Assembly: GCF_018141165.1 (NCBI RefSeq) | Contig: NZ_CP058557.1 | Span: forward strand, 2,046,001-2,110,000 | DNA: 64,000 nt | Reading direction: 5' to 3' | Origin: Alkaliphilus sp. B6464 | GTDB taxonomy: Bacteria > Bacillota > Clostridia > Peptostreptococcales > Natronincolaceae | In this document: positions 28,171 through 35,745 of the stretch, one piece after another | Position numbering within the stretch: the stretch's first letter is position 1 | Layout of the letters: every line of letters starts with the position of its first letter | Notes under the pieces: model-generated | Told to the model about the DNA's origin: nothing | What the model saw: only the letters and a program-made list of their open reading frames with translations | The model's database searches: none | Program-made: the position numbers and the translations under genes

Positions 28171-28285
28171 TCGACTTTAAAGTCGAGTAAAGCCATCGTC
28201 AAAAATGACGAAGGTGTCTCATCTGACAAAATTGTCAAACGAGAAATTGGTGCCACAATCGTCAAATTTGACGAACGTGAGACTC
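28171..28285 (+). other. Cluster of short palindromes, candidate origin or regulatory RNA
   Basis: Within the gene-free 28040-28648 lie TCGACTTTAAAGTCGA (28171), CGTCA..TGACG (28197/28206), TGACA..TGTCA (28224/28233) and CGTCAAATTTGACG (28260). The last two are enclosed by GTCTCA (28216) and TGAGAC (28278). The repeated GTCA/TGAC arms look purposeful. Position after an initiator-like gene suggests a replication origin with initiator sites; a folded RNA is equally possible. The remaining bases to 28648 show an ACTACAAT/ATTGTAGT pair (28360/28394) and no gene. Confidence 0.5.
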
Positions 28286-28353
28286 ACACTCCTTTAAAAC
28301 GTTGGAATATAGGCTAACTACATTCTGAGTAGGGTTTTTTATCCTAGAATTAT

Positions 28354-28365
28354 AGTCGGACTACA
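28354..28365 (+). other. Internal copy of the att core half
   Basis: AGTCGGACTACA matches 12 consecutive bases of the putative crossover core. A weaker copy, GCGGACTACA, lies at 28442. They may be integrase binding or regulatory sites. Confidence 0.4.
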
Positions 28366-28648
28366 ATTGGGAGCGCAAAAACACTACTGGCATTGTAGTA
28401 TAATAAGAGATATTAATATAATAAGAGATATTAAGTTATATGCGGACTACAAGTAGTTAGTTCACATACGAATGTTGAAAATAAAACTGAAGTACTTTAA
28501 ATTTAAGGGAGTTGCCATTTTTGGCGATATCCTTTTGAGGGACAGCCGATTTTAAATCTAAATAATCTAAACTATATTCAAAATTTTCCTCGTCATTATA
28601 TTTATGGTATAATATGACAAGATACTATACTTTTAGGGAGGTATAAGC

Positions 28649-28930
28649 ATGAAGCAAATAGGCAAATATAAAGCCAATGAGTACATTGTTAATGTTTTTA
28701 ATAGTATGAGAATAAATACAGGGTTTGAAAATGAAACTATGCTTGAAATTATAGCCGAACATATGGGAAACGTATTAGAAAATATAGATGATGATATAAT
28801 GTTAAACAAAGATGATATTAATGTAGTTATATCAATAGAACAGGATCAAAAAGACAAAAACGTAATTAATGTAAATATTTTAGCAGCAATGACTAACGAA
28901 AATATAATAAATATAGAAGAATTATTCTAA
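28649..28930 (+). CDS. Hypothetical element protein
   Basis: 93 residues with GGGAGG before the start and a terminator after the stop. Acidic (IDDDIMLNKDD), with a helical N-terminus (NEYIVNVFNSMRINTGFENETMLEIIAEHMGNVLENI) and two C-terminal strands. No transmembrane segment, no recognised family. Its own promoter region contains TATGGTATAAT near 28603. Early-region location suggests a regulatory or replication role; nothing more can be said. Confidence 0.6.
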   Translation: MKQIGKYKANEYIVNVFNSMRINTGFENETMLEIIAEHMGNVLENIDDDIMLNKDDINVVISIEQDQKDKNVINVNILAAMTNENIINIEELF

Positions 28931-28951
28931 ATTAGCATTAGAAGTGATTAA

Positions 28952-28978
28952 GAGGTGGAATTAACCACTTCTTTTTTT
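28952..28978 (+). terminator. Rho-independent terminator
   Basis: GAGGTGG/CCACTTC stem (one wobble pair) followed by T7. Confidence 0.85.
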
Positions 28979-29119
28979 ATTGGATACAATACACCTTATA
29001 ACGCATTAAACGCGAATACGGGCAATTGTGAGCGAATTAGAGGTATAAGAAAAGGTAGTACAAAATTTCGGACACCTTTAATATAGTTTTATGTATTATT
29101 TATTACCAATGTCGACTTT

Positions 29120-29407
29120 TTGCTCGATATTAAACTTCCTATTTTATGTATTGGTAATGTTAATCCCATGAAAATGGCTAGATGTATAGTAGAATTGGAA
29201 AGAATTTATGGGATAAAAGAAGGGAACAATCAATGGAACAAAGATAATCTTGGTGGCAAGACTCAGAAAGAATTAGCTCAACAAATAGGTGTAACTGACC
29301 AGCAATTACGTGACTACAAAAAACTAAACATGCTAATCCCAGAACTTCAAGAGTTAGTTGAAACCGACCAACTTAAAGCAACAACTGCATATAAAATATG
29401 GCGATAA
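29120..29407 (+). pseudogene. ParB-like protein fragment
   Basis: Open frame of 95 codons from a TTG without ribosome site. NPMKMARCIVELERIYGI...TQKELAQQIGVTDQQLRDYKKLNMLIPELQELVETDQLKATTAYKIW is the central HTH part of ParB/Noc-like phage or plasmid proteins. The N-terminal ParB nuclease-like domain is missing, and the frame stops right after the segment KATTAYKIW, where relatives continue. So both ends are lost; it is a remnant of a partition or methylase-associated gene. Confidence 0.65.
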
Positions 29408-29409
29408 AA

Positions 29410-29440
29410 AAGGTATCCTAACTCAGGACACCTTAATTTT
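29410..29440. terminator. Bidirectional terminator
   Basis: AAGGTATCCT (29410) pairs with AGGACACCTT (29425) with one mismatch, then AATTTTTT; it also overlaps the end of the repressor gene on the other strand. Confidence 0.75.
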
Positions 29441-29633
29441 TTATGTCTATTATATCGTTTGGAGTGCAATCAAGAGCGATACATATTTTCTCTAATACGT
29501 CAAAAGAAATACTTTTATTCTTCCCCTTTGTAAGATTGGATAAATTGTTGTAAGCAATGTTAGTTTCTTTAGATAACCAGTACATTGTTTTATCATTTGT
29601 TTTTAAAACTTCTTCTAATTTAATTTTTACCAT
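29433..29633 (-). CDS. XRE-family transcriptional repressor
   Basis: 66 residues, essentially one Cro/CI HTH domain (LEEVLKTNDKTMYWLSKETNIAYNNLSNLTKGKNKSISFDVLEKICIALDCTPNDII). GGGAGG lies upstream of the ATG. It is transcribed away from the rightward gene at 29777. The intervening 140 bases are packed with ATACTAT-type repeats, so it very likely represses its neighbour and itself. In phage satellites the comparable repressor is removed by a helper-phage protein; whether that applies here is unknown. Confidence 0.9.
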   Translation of the reverse strand: MVKIKLEEVLKTNDKTMYWLSKETNIAYNNLSNLTKGKNKSISFDVLEKICIALDCTPNDIIDIKN

Positions 29634-29693
29634 TTATAACTACCTCCCTATAGCTATAGTATAGGAAAGTATAACATTTTGCAATATAGTACC

Positions 29694-29740
29694 TTGACAT
29701 ACTATATACAATACTATATTATAGTATCTATAGATAGTAT
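29694..29740 (+). promoter_or_regulatory. Rightward promoter with overlapping operators
   Basis: TTGACA (29694), a 17-base spacer and TATTAT (29717). The dyad ATACTATATTATAGTAT (29711-29727) covers the -10 box. More TAGTAT/ATACTA copies occur at 29658-29672, 29700-29708 and 29735-29741. These are probable sites for the divergent XRE repressor. Confidence 0.75.
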
Positions 29741-29776
29741 AATTACAAATACGATGAAAATAAGGGAGGAATAGAA

Positions 29777-30190
29777 ATGGGCAAAAGCATAATAAACAAC
29801 AGAGAAGTAAGTAGAGAAGTTTTTTTGATGTATAAATTTTTAACTAAAGGTGATAAAGATTTAGAAATGTTATTTTCTATGATATTAGATGAGTGTAAAA
29901 TAACAGGATCAGCAATAGTTAGATTTCAAAAATACATTAGAGAAAATAGAAATACAGACTTTGATAAAATCTTAAAAGCCTGTAGTGATAAAGATGTATT
30001 AGAATGCAAGGATTTACTTGAGGAATTGTTTTTAGAGTCAATAGACATGGATTTAGTAGTTGCTAGAATGGATAGTCAAGGTTGGAATTTAGAAAGTTTA
30101 ATATTAGAACACAAAAGACATCCAGAGAAGAGAATACATAGAATATTGAACATTCCATACTCATCGTTTGTAAATAGAAAGGCTGCCTAA
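29777..30190 (+). CDS. Hypothetical protein under the repressor-controlled promoter
   Basis: 137 residues, AAGGGAGGAA before the ATG. Entirely helical in appearance, soluble and charged (LTKGDKDLEMLFSMILDECKITGSAIVRFQKYIRENRNTDFDKILKACSDKDVLECKDLLEELF). The C-terminal HPEKRIHRILNIPYSSFVNRK looks like a short HTH. It is the first gene rightward of the switch, the position of a Cro-like, antirepressor or replication-trigger gene. No family recognised. Confidence 0.7.
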   Translation: MGKSIINNREVSREVFLMYKFLTKGDKDLEMLFSMILDECKITGSAIVRFQKYIRENRNTDFDKILKACSDKDVLECKDLLEELFLESIDMDLVVARMDSQGWNLESLILEHKRHPEKRIHRILNIPYSSFVNRKAA

Positions 30191-31349
30191 TGGTGGTCTT
30201 TTTCTATTGGATATTATCATAATTTAGGAAAATAGAAACTATCATCAATCCCAGTGTTTTCAATGACTATAGCGATTAGGACTAAAAATTAAATAATGAA
30301 TAGAAGTGTAGATGATGTTCAAATTTTAACGTTTATAAAGGTTTTGTTCATTTCCCTTTAGGGAAGAAGATAATGGTCAATAAGGGAAGATAACATCCAA
30401 TAGAAAAAAGTACTGCAACGGTTGTTTTAATAAAAAACGAAAAAGTGATATTAATGAAAATGCTAAAAAATACTACAAAAACAAGAAAAAACTATAATTT
30501 TATACAATTAGAAAGCACCATCAAGCCCAGTATTTGCAACAGGTTCGTAAAAAAATATATTTTTCTTATATGAAGAGATACACATAATTAATAGATTTTC
30601 ACGTTTTGCAATCCAACTTTTTTGAACATTAGTTATTGCAATAGTTTGAGTGCGAACTTAATTCCTTGTATATGATATATGACAAAATTAAGACAGAAAA
30701 AACGGAACAACACGCAAAATAACCACCATTATAAAATATACCTAAACCTAGTAAACACAATGGGTCGGCTGTAAGTATGGTCATTGCTAAAGTGGGAATC
30801 GAACAAAATGCTGTAGCAGTTGTTGGAAGGAAAAAGAGAAGGAACAAACGAGAAAAAAAGTCCAAATACGAGATTTGACAAAAATGTAGTAAAACTAGAA
30901 TTCTCATGACTAAAATATAATGCAAGTCGTTCAAATCAAGTGTTTCCAATATGTATAGAAATAGCTAATTTCCTTGTATATAGTATATAAAGCATGTTTT
31001 TACTTATGTTTTTATAATTTATTTTTTAAATAAACAATACATAAAATTACAAAATAATTATTACTCAAAATCGCACTCTAAAATCGTTTTTAAGAAATAA
31101 ATTGCTCTATTAAAGTGTTTACTCATTTGTAAAATTTAAACGCTATATGGGCTTGCTAGTAAAAATTCGAAGCCTGTAACCGTTGAAAATACATAACTCA
31201 ATTTTAATAAAATTAACCTTAATATTAGTACTTTATAACTAGAGTGTTAATATTAGAGTTAATTCTCTACTTTTAGTTACTTTCTCCATTGCGGGGAAGT
31301 AATAAATTCTACTTTACCATAATAGTTTAAATGTTTTTTTAACATTACT
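30191..31349. other. Gene desert with decayed minus-strand ORFs
   Basis: No intact gene. Three degenerate related segments occur at 30233-30265, 30509-30541 and about 30930-30956. Read on the minus strand they give IVIENTGIDDSF, EPVANTGLDGAF followed by a stop, and IGNT-stop-FER. They look like the C-terminal ends of successive copies of one small gene. TCCTTGTATAT motifs recur at 30662 and 30973. The last 350 bases are featureless AT-rich sequence. Confidence 0.45.
30508..30907 (-). pseudogene. Decayed small membrane-protein gene
   Basis: On the minus strand a frame with hydrophobic helices (LFLLFFLPTTATAF..TLAMTIL..LLGLGIFYNGGYF..SVFSVLILSYIIYKEL) runs to a stop at 30629. A second frame continues as KSWIAKRENLLIMCISSYKKN...EPVANTGLDGAF and ends at 30508. 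A frameshift separates them and no ribosome site precedes the first ATG (30907). Best read as a pseudogene of an unrecognised membrane protein. Confidence 0.35.
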
Positions 31350-31356
31350 ATAAGTT

Positions 31357-31470
31357 GTCGATTACTTTCGGGTAGCAAATCCCGAGTCCTCCTAAAGCAA
31401 CCTTAATCGACTGTGCTGTGGGAATTGATGCGTAGCAAGGTGGACGAAATTACGACCACCATTTCTTTTT
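31357..31470 (+). ncRNA. Structured leader RNA candidate upstream of the capsid genes
   Basis: GTCGATTA (31357) pairs with TAATCGAC (31404), enclosing TCGGG/CCCGA (31368/31381). GGTGG/CCACC (31439/31456) is followed by ATTTCTTTTT, like a terminator. A further TAATGCC/GGCATATTA hairpin lies at about 31474-31496. The sequence is less AT-rich than its surroundings and has no reading frame. It could be a leader controlling capsid expression, or an RNA used in packaging; both are speculation. Confidence 0.45.
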
Positions 31471-31500
31471 AATATAATGCCTTATGGCATATTATATATA

Positions 31501-31582
31501 CCTTCATTGTTTAAAAAGGTAAGTAGTAGTTGTTTGACTGCTGCTTATTTTTTTAATGCAAAAAATTGCTAAACAATGAAGG
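31501..31582 (+). promoter_or_regulatory. Terminator nested in a 13-bp inverted repeat
   Basis: AAGTAGTAGT/ACTGCTGCTT (31521/31537) with a T7 run is a Rho-independent terminator. It is enclosed by CCTTCATTGTTTA (31501) and its exact complement (31570). The right arm ends about 20 bases before the scaffold gene's ribosome site. The arrangement suggests attenuation or antitermination of the structural genes. Confidence 0.65.
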
Positions 31583-31614
31583 AAAACAAAATTATTATAA
31601 TGGAGGTATGTTGT

Positions 31615-32028
31615 ATGTTTGAATTTGAAGAAAAAGAAAGTTTTACACTAGATGAAGTTAAAAGGCTAGTAGCAGGTTGGAAAAGTGAATATGACCAACT
31701 AATGCAAGAAAAGGAAACAACTATTAATGATCTTAACACAAAGGTGGAGGGTATTGCCGAGTTAGAAAGGGCAAATAAGGACTTAACTATTAAGCATCTA
31801 GCACTACAAAATGGAATAAGTGAAGATATGTTGGACTTAGTTGCAGACGATAATTTAGAAGTTGTTAGCGCTAAGATTGCAAAATTAAAAGAACTAACTA
31901 AAAAACAGAATATCGACAATAGTTATAAACCAGATCAGAAACGTAAAGATGATGATTACTCTAAGGCAGAAAAGAGTAACGATGTTGAAGGAATGTTGAA
32001 ATCTAAATTAGGAAGATTATTTGGATAG
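31615..32028 (+). CDS. Phage scaffold-like protein
   Basis: 137 residues from ATG 31615, with GGAGG about eight bases upstream. Long central coiled coil (EVKRLVAGWKSEYDQLMQEKETTINDLNTKVEGIAELERANKDL), then IKHLALQNGISEDMLDLV..DNLEVVSAKIAKLKELT and a hydrophilic, lysine-rich tail ending LKSKLGRLFG. This is the plan of DUF4355-type phage scaffold proteins, which guide capsid assembly and leave before DNA entry. It stands directly before the capsid gene. A hairpin containing its stop codon follows. Confidence 0.75.
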   Translation: MFEFEEKESFTLDEVKRLVAGWKSEYDQLMQEKETTINDLNTKVEGIAELERANKDLTIKHLALQNGISEDMLDLVADDNLEVVSAKIAKLKELTKKQNIDNSYKPDQKRKDDDYSKAEKSNDVEGMLKSKLGRLFG

Positions 32029-32052
32029 TATGTTGAAATACTATCTTTTTTT
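32024..32052 (+). terminator. Terminator between scaffold and capsid genes
   Basis: GATAGTAT/ATACTATC stem with GTTGAA loop and T7; the scaffold stop codon lies in the left arm. Confidence 0.85.
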
Positions 32053-32094
32053 ATTACTAAAATTAAACTTTAAAAATGAAAGGAAATGATAATA

Positions 32095-32973
32095 ATGATT
32101 TTATCAAATAATGAGAACATTAAACAATTAGACTTAACAAAGGAATTAGTATTACTAGATCATACGGAGATGCCTTTTACATCTTTATTATTAAAGAATG
32201 GTAGACAAAAGGCAACTTCTACTATTGTAAGTTGGGATTATGAGCAATTAGACAGTAGCAGAAAATTAGCCTTAGAAGGTGCAGATATTACAGATTTCCA
32301 AGAGTCTGATAGAACAACTGGAGATAGTAACGTGTGTCAAATTATGAATAAGGCAGTTAGTGTATCTGATACGGCTCAAGCAGTGTCTATCGAACACATT
32401 AACAACTTATTCGCCCATGAATTAACTAACAGAATGGTTGAGATTAAGAGAGATTTAGAATGGTATTTAATTAATGGTGTTAGAGACGAAGGTACAACAG
32501 GAAATCCAAGGCAAATGAATGGATTACTACAATTTGTTAAGCCACAAAATAAAACAGAAGTCACAAAAGCATTAGATATTAAGCAGTTACAAAATATGGC
32601 TAAGGCTATGAAACAAGCAGGTACAGCAAGTCAAAATCTTGTATTACTGTGCGACTATAATACATACGATATTGTAGCAGACTTATTTGTAGATAAAACT
32701 TACTATGCAGGTGTAACTAATGAATTTGGTTCTCCAGTTAAAAAGTTAAACTTAACCTATGCTACTGTAGTACCTTATTTAGTTAACGATATGCCAGTAG
32801 ATACCTGTTTAATGGCTAATATGAATTACTTAAAATTTGCAGAGTTAAGAGCATTAGCATATAGTGATCTTGCTAAAACAGGAAGTTCTAAAAAGGGCTA
32901 TATTGAAATGGAGAATACTTTAAAAGTATTACATCCAGATGCGATTATGCAATATAGCAAGAAGCAAGCATAA
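32095..32973 (+). CDS. Phage major capsid protein, DUF5309/SU10-like
   Basis: 292 residues from ATG 32095 (AAGGAA is correctly spaced; the in-frame ATG at 32086 is too close). N-terminal LTKELVLLDHTEMPFTSLLLKNGRQKATSTIVSWDYEQLDS, then GADITDFQESDRTTGDSNVCQIMNKAVSVSDTAQAV and KRDLEWYLINGVRDEGTTGNPRQMNGLLQF match the pattern I know for the DUF5309 group of HK97-fold capsid proteins. It would form the head shell. Position after a scaffold gene agrees. No separate protease gene is seen nearby. Confidence 0.85.
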   Translation: MILSNNENIKQLDLTKELVLLDHTEMPFTSLLLKNGRQKATSTIVSWDYEQLDSSRKLALEGADITDFQESDRTTGDSNVCQIMNKAVSVSDTAQAVSIEHINNLFAHELTNRMVEIKRDLEWYLINGVRDEGTTGNPRQMNGLLQFVKPQNKTEVTKALDIKQLQNMAKAMKQAGTASQNLVLLCDYNTYDIVADLFVDKTYYAGVTNEFGSPVKKLNLTYATVVPYLVNDMPVDTCLMANMNYLKFAELRALAYSDLAKTGSSKKGYIEMENTLKVLHPDAIMQYSKKQA

Positions 32974-32990
32974 TTTAACAAACAGTAATA

Positions 32991-33020
32991 GGTAGGGGCT
33001 TAGTTGTCCCTATCTTTTTT
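32991..33020 (+). terminator. Terminator after the capsid gene
   Basis: GGTAGGGG/TCCCTATC stem (two wobble pairs) and T6. The following TAATGCAAATTATTGC resembles the sequence after the terminator at 31521-31554. Confidence 0.85.
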
Positions 33021-33052
33021 TAATGCAAATTATTGCCTAAGGAGGTTAGAAG

Positions 33053-33226
33053 ATGAACGAAAGAATTGAATATAAATTAGAACGTATAAGAAAAAAAATA
33101 AAACTTAAAGATGTTGCAAAAGAAATAGGTATTAGCACTGGAACAGTAAGTAGATACGAGAATAACAAAAGAGAAATGACGGAAGAACATATACAAAAAT
33201 ATAAAAAATATATAGAAGAAAATTAA
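33053..33226 (+). CDS. Small XRE-family HTH protein
   Basis: 57 residues, strong AAGGAGGT seven bases upstream. The whole protein is one HTH_3 domain (ERIEYKLERIRKKIKLKDVAKEIGISTGTVSRYENNKREMTEEHIQKYKKYI). Being set between the capsid gene and the helicase, it is a candidate late-gene regulator. A TAATGCAANNNATTGC palindromic motif occurs just before this gene and before the scaffold gene and could be its operator (inference). Confidence 0.85.
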   Translation: MNERIEYKLERIRKKIKLKDVAKEIGISTGTVSRYENNKREMTEEHIQKYKKYIEEN

Positions 33227-33307
33227 GAGGCAGGGAAAATTAATTAATTATATTAAATAGAAAGCATTTTGCAGAATGGCGAAAAGGTGGAAGGGAGATA
33301 TCAAAAG

Positions 33308-33493
33308 ATGGAAAAAACACATTTGGTAGTATTTAATCCAAGAATGGCGCGACTTTTGTTGAAAATGGGATATATGATAACCGATATTAAACCACATAAA
33401 AATGTTGAGAATGCAAGTGTATTTATATTCTTAAATGAAGAAGGACTAGAAGAAGAACTTAACAAGATGATAAATGAATTTAAAAATAAGTAA
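33308..33493 (+). CDS. DUF5659-like small protein
   Basis: 61 residues from ATG 33308 (GGGAG nine bases upstream; an in-frame ATG 39 bases earlier lacks a site). KTHLVVFNPRMARLLLKMGYMITDIKPHKNVENASVFIFLNEEGLEEELNKMI has the strand-helix-strand outline of DUF5659 proteins, small phage and plasmid proteins of unknown role. It precedes the helicase by 14 bases and is likely co-transcribed. Confidence 0.7.
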   Translation: MEKTHLVVFNPRMARLLLKMGYMITDIKPHKNVENASVFIFLNEEGLEEELNKMINEFKNK

Positions 33494-33507
33494 AAGAGGG
33501 GTATTGT

Positions 33508-34983
33508 ATGAAAAAATATGTAAGCGATGTAATTACAACTAAACATATAAATAATTGGAATAATGGAGATGTAATATTAATTACAGCTCCAACAGGCAGG
33601 GGAAAAAGTACATTAATTTTAAGAGATTTGCAGGAGATAGCAAAGTTAGAGAATGAAAAAATATTACTATTAACTAATAGGGATTTATTGAAAAATCAAT
33701 TTAAAAATATAATTACAACTACAGATACGATTAAGGTTATTAATTATCAGTTGTTGGAGAATATTATCCTTAATCAAAAAGAAATTAAAGAGTTGAGTAA
33801 TTATAAATATATAATTTGTGATGAAGCCCACTATTTTTTTACAGATAGTGGCTTTAATAATTTAACAGACTTATCTTTAAAATGGATACTAGAACAATAC
33901 GATAAAATAAGAATTATGATGAGTGCTACAGCATCTACAATTACAAACTATATTAAACAAATTGGAATAGAATTTAAGGAATATAAACTTAAACATGACT
34001 ATAGTTACATAGATACATTATATTTTTATGAAGATGATCAAGTATTAAAAAAGATGTTGTTTGAATTGCCTAGTAATGAAAAAGCATTATACTTTACATT
34101 AGCAAAAAAGGCATATGAAACAAGTCAAGAGTTAGATAATGCTAGTTTCCTATGTAGTAAGCATAATAAAAGATATAGTCAGTATGTAGATAATGAAATT
34201 AGAAAACAGATAGTTGAACAGGATATGTTTTCTAGTCAAATACTATGTACTACTACAACATTAGATAATGGTGTAAATATCAAAGATAATCAAGTCAAAC
34301 ATATAATTATAGATGTGTTTGATGTAGATACGATAGAACAATGCTTAGGCAGAAGAAGAATAGGACAAGGCGAAAAAACAAATGTATATATTAAAAAATA
34401 TTCCAATCAATCATTATCAGGAAAAAGACAGGGATTAATTAATACAATGCGATATGCTAATATGTTGAGAAATGAAGGTATAGAAGAATTGATTAAACAA
34501 TATCCTAGAAAAAGTTATGGTAATTTAATATATGATGTTGTAGATAATGGTAACGTACAAAAGAGAATAAACGAAATAATGTATTTCAAGTGTGAAGATA
34601 CCATTAATTTTTGTGATGACTTGTTGAGCAGTAATAAAAAGGACAATTATGCAAGGTATATAGCAAAGAGATTTAAGTATGATTATAAAAATACTTTCAA
34701 TTTAGATGATATGTATAATTGTTTGACTTTATCGGACAAGTTGGAAAAATTAATCGGCATTAAATTATATAAACAAGACCAGTTAAAATTAATTGATGAT
34801 ATAGATGTTAGAGTTGACGGAAAACAGCAAAGGTCAATATCTAAATTAAATGAAGGATTGAAAATGTTAAAATTACCTTATTTGATTATTAAGAATGTTG
34901 ACAAGGATAGAAAGTTACTAAACGGTGAGGACAATCCAAACAGAGATAAGACATATTGGCAAGTAATTAAAAGTTTGGGGTAA
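33508..34983 (+). CDS. DEAD/DEAH-box superfamily 2 helicase
   Basis: 491 residues. Motif I APTGRGKST (about 28-36), Ia LLLTNRDLLKNQ, motif II DEAH, motif III MSATAST, motif V TTTTLDNGVNI and motif VI QCLGRRRIGQG are intact. The remaining about 170 residues form an unassigned C-terminal extension ending in NPNRDKTYWQVIKSLG. Likely used for DNA replication or transcription of the element. It is one of few non-structural enzymes in it. Confidence 0.9.
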   Translation: MKKYVSDVITTKHINNWNNGDVILITAPTGRGKSTLILRDLQEIAKLENEKILLLTNRDLLKNQFKNIITTTDTIKVINYQLLENIILNQKEIKELSNYKYIICDEAHYFFTDSGFNNLTDLSLKWILEQYDKIRIMMSATASTITNYIKQIGIEFKEYKLKHDYSYIDTLYFYEDDQVLKKMLFELPSNEKALYFTLAKKAYETSQELDNASFLCSKHNKRYSQYVDNEIRKQIVEQDMFSSQILCTTTTLDNGVNIKDNQVKHIIIDVFDVDTIEQCLGRRRIGQGEKTNVYIKKYSNQSLSGKRQGLINTMRYANMLRNEGIEELIKQYPRKSYGNLIYDVVDNGNVQKRINEIMYFKCEDTINFCDDLLSSNKKDNYARYIAKRFKYDYKNTFNLDDMYNCLTLSDKLEKLIGIKLYKQDQLKLIDDIDVRVDGKQQRSISKLNEGLKMLKLPYLIIKNVDKDRKLLNGEDNPNRDKTYWQVIKSLG

Positions 34984-35275
34984 AAATCTGCGATAAGCAT
35001 TATATATATGCTTTACGCAAAAAAATCCCCCAAGATTAAAATAGTTAAAATCCAACGTGAAGGGGTTTTAAGCGTAGCGTAAACCACTGAACAACAAGCA
35101 ATGTGAAGCGGAGCGAAACATTGTGCGTTAGGGGGTTGTAGGGGTTCACCCCTATATGTAACATTAATTCATACAGACTATTATTTGCGGGAACAAGTTC
35201 CCTTTACCTTCACCTGCTAAAGCAGGTTCAGGATATATTAATTAAATAATTATTTGAGAAATGGAGGTTTTACAG
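34984..35275. other. Non-coding spacer with hairpins
   Basis: GCGATAAGCAT/ATGCTTTACGC hairpin at 34990-35018, a GC-rich stretch (about 35068-35158) containing TAGGGGTTCACCCCTA, and ACCTGC/GCAGGT near 35205-35221. No open frame. It separates helicase from terminase genes. Confidence 0.5.
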
Positions 35276-35686
35276 ATGAATGACACAAATATATGGAGAG
35301 AAATACAATATATTAAAAATCCCAACAGGAAAGCATATTTCCAATGGAAGAATAAAATACAAAACATAAAAAGGGACTATGGTGCATTGTCGGAAGAAGA
35401 ATTTTTAGAGTATATTGGTGGCAAGGGCGAATTCATGAATTATATGAAGCGATGGGAAAGTAGCCCAGAATATAAACGATTAGTATTCTTATTAAAGGAA
35501 GATAGTTTTGCTACTGATTTGCTAGAAACATATAACAAAGTAAAAGAATTGGCATTAACTGGTGATAGTCAAGCAATTAAGAATATGATTATGTTGCAGA
35601 AGGAGATTAAGAAGTATAGACAGGATATAGATAGTTTTAATGCTATAGAAGAAGAAAAAGAAGAAGATGATGGGTTAGAGATATAG
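35276..35686 (+). CDS. Probable terminase small subunit
   Basis: 136 residues from ATG 35276 (GGAGG eight bases before). N-terminal half has short helices (NPNRKAYFQWKNKIQNIKRDYGALSEEEFLEYIGG). A central helix (ATDLLETYNKVKELALTGDSQAIKNMIMLQKEIKKYRQDI) resembles the oligomerisation region of small terminases. The end is very acidic (EEEKEEDD). The identity comes mostly from its position directly before TerL; no clear DNA-binding motif is seen. Confidence 0.6.
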   Translation: MNDTNIWREIQYIKNPNRKAYFQWKNKIQNIKRDYGALSEEEFLEYIGGKGEFMNYMKRWESSPEYKRLVFLLKEDSFATDLLETYNKVKELALTGDSQAIKNMIMLQKEIKKYRQDIDSFNAIEEEKEEDDGLEI

Positions 35687-35720
35687 GGGTGTAGTCAAAA
35701 GTGGCTATACCCTTTTATAT
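35685..35720 (+). terminator. Terminator-like hairpin between terminase genes
   Basis: GGGTGTAG/CTATACCC stem with 10-base loop, then TTTTATAT. Confidence 0.65.
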
Positions 35721-35745
35721 TGCTCATAAATAGGAAGGTGATATT

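Noticed and set aside
28171-28285. CRISPR array
   Set aside because: The repeats are short palindromes of differing sequence and spacing; no regular repeat-spacer units or cas genes are present.
30629-30949. Intact minus-strand membrane-protein gene
   Set aside because: Only a TTG start without ribosome site, and the natural C-terminus continues in another frame; treated as a pseudogene.
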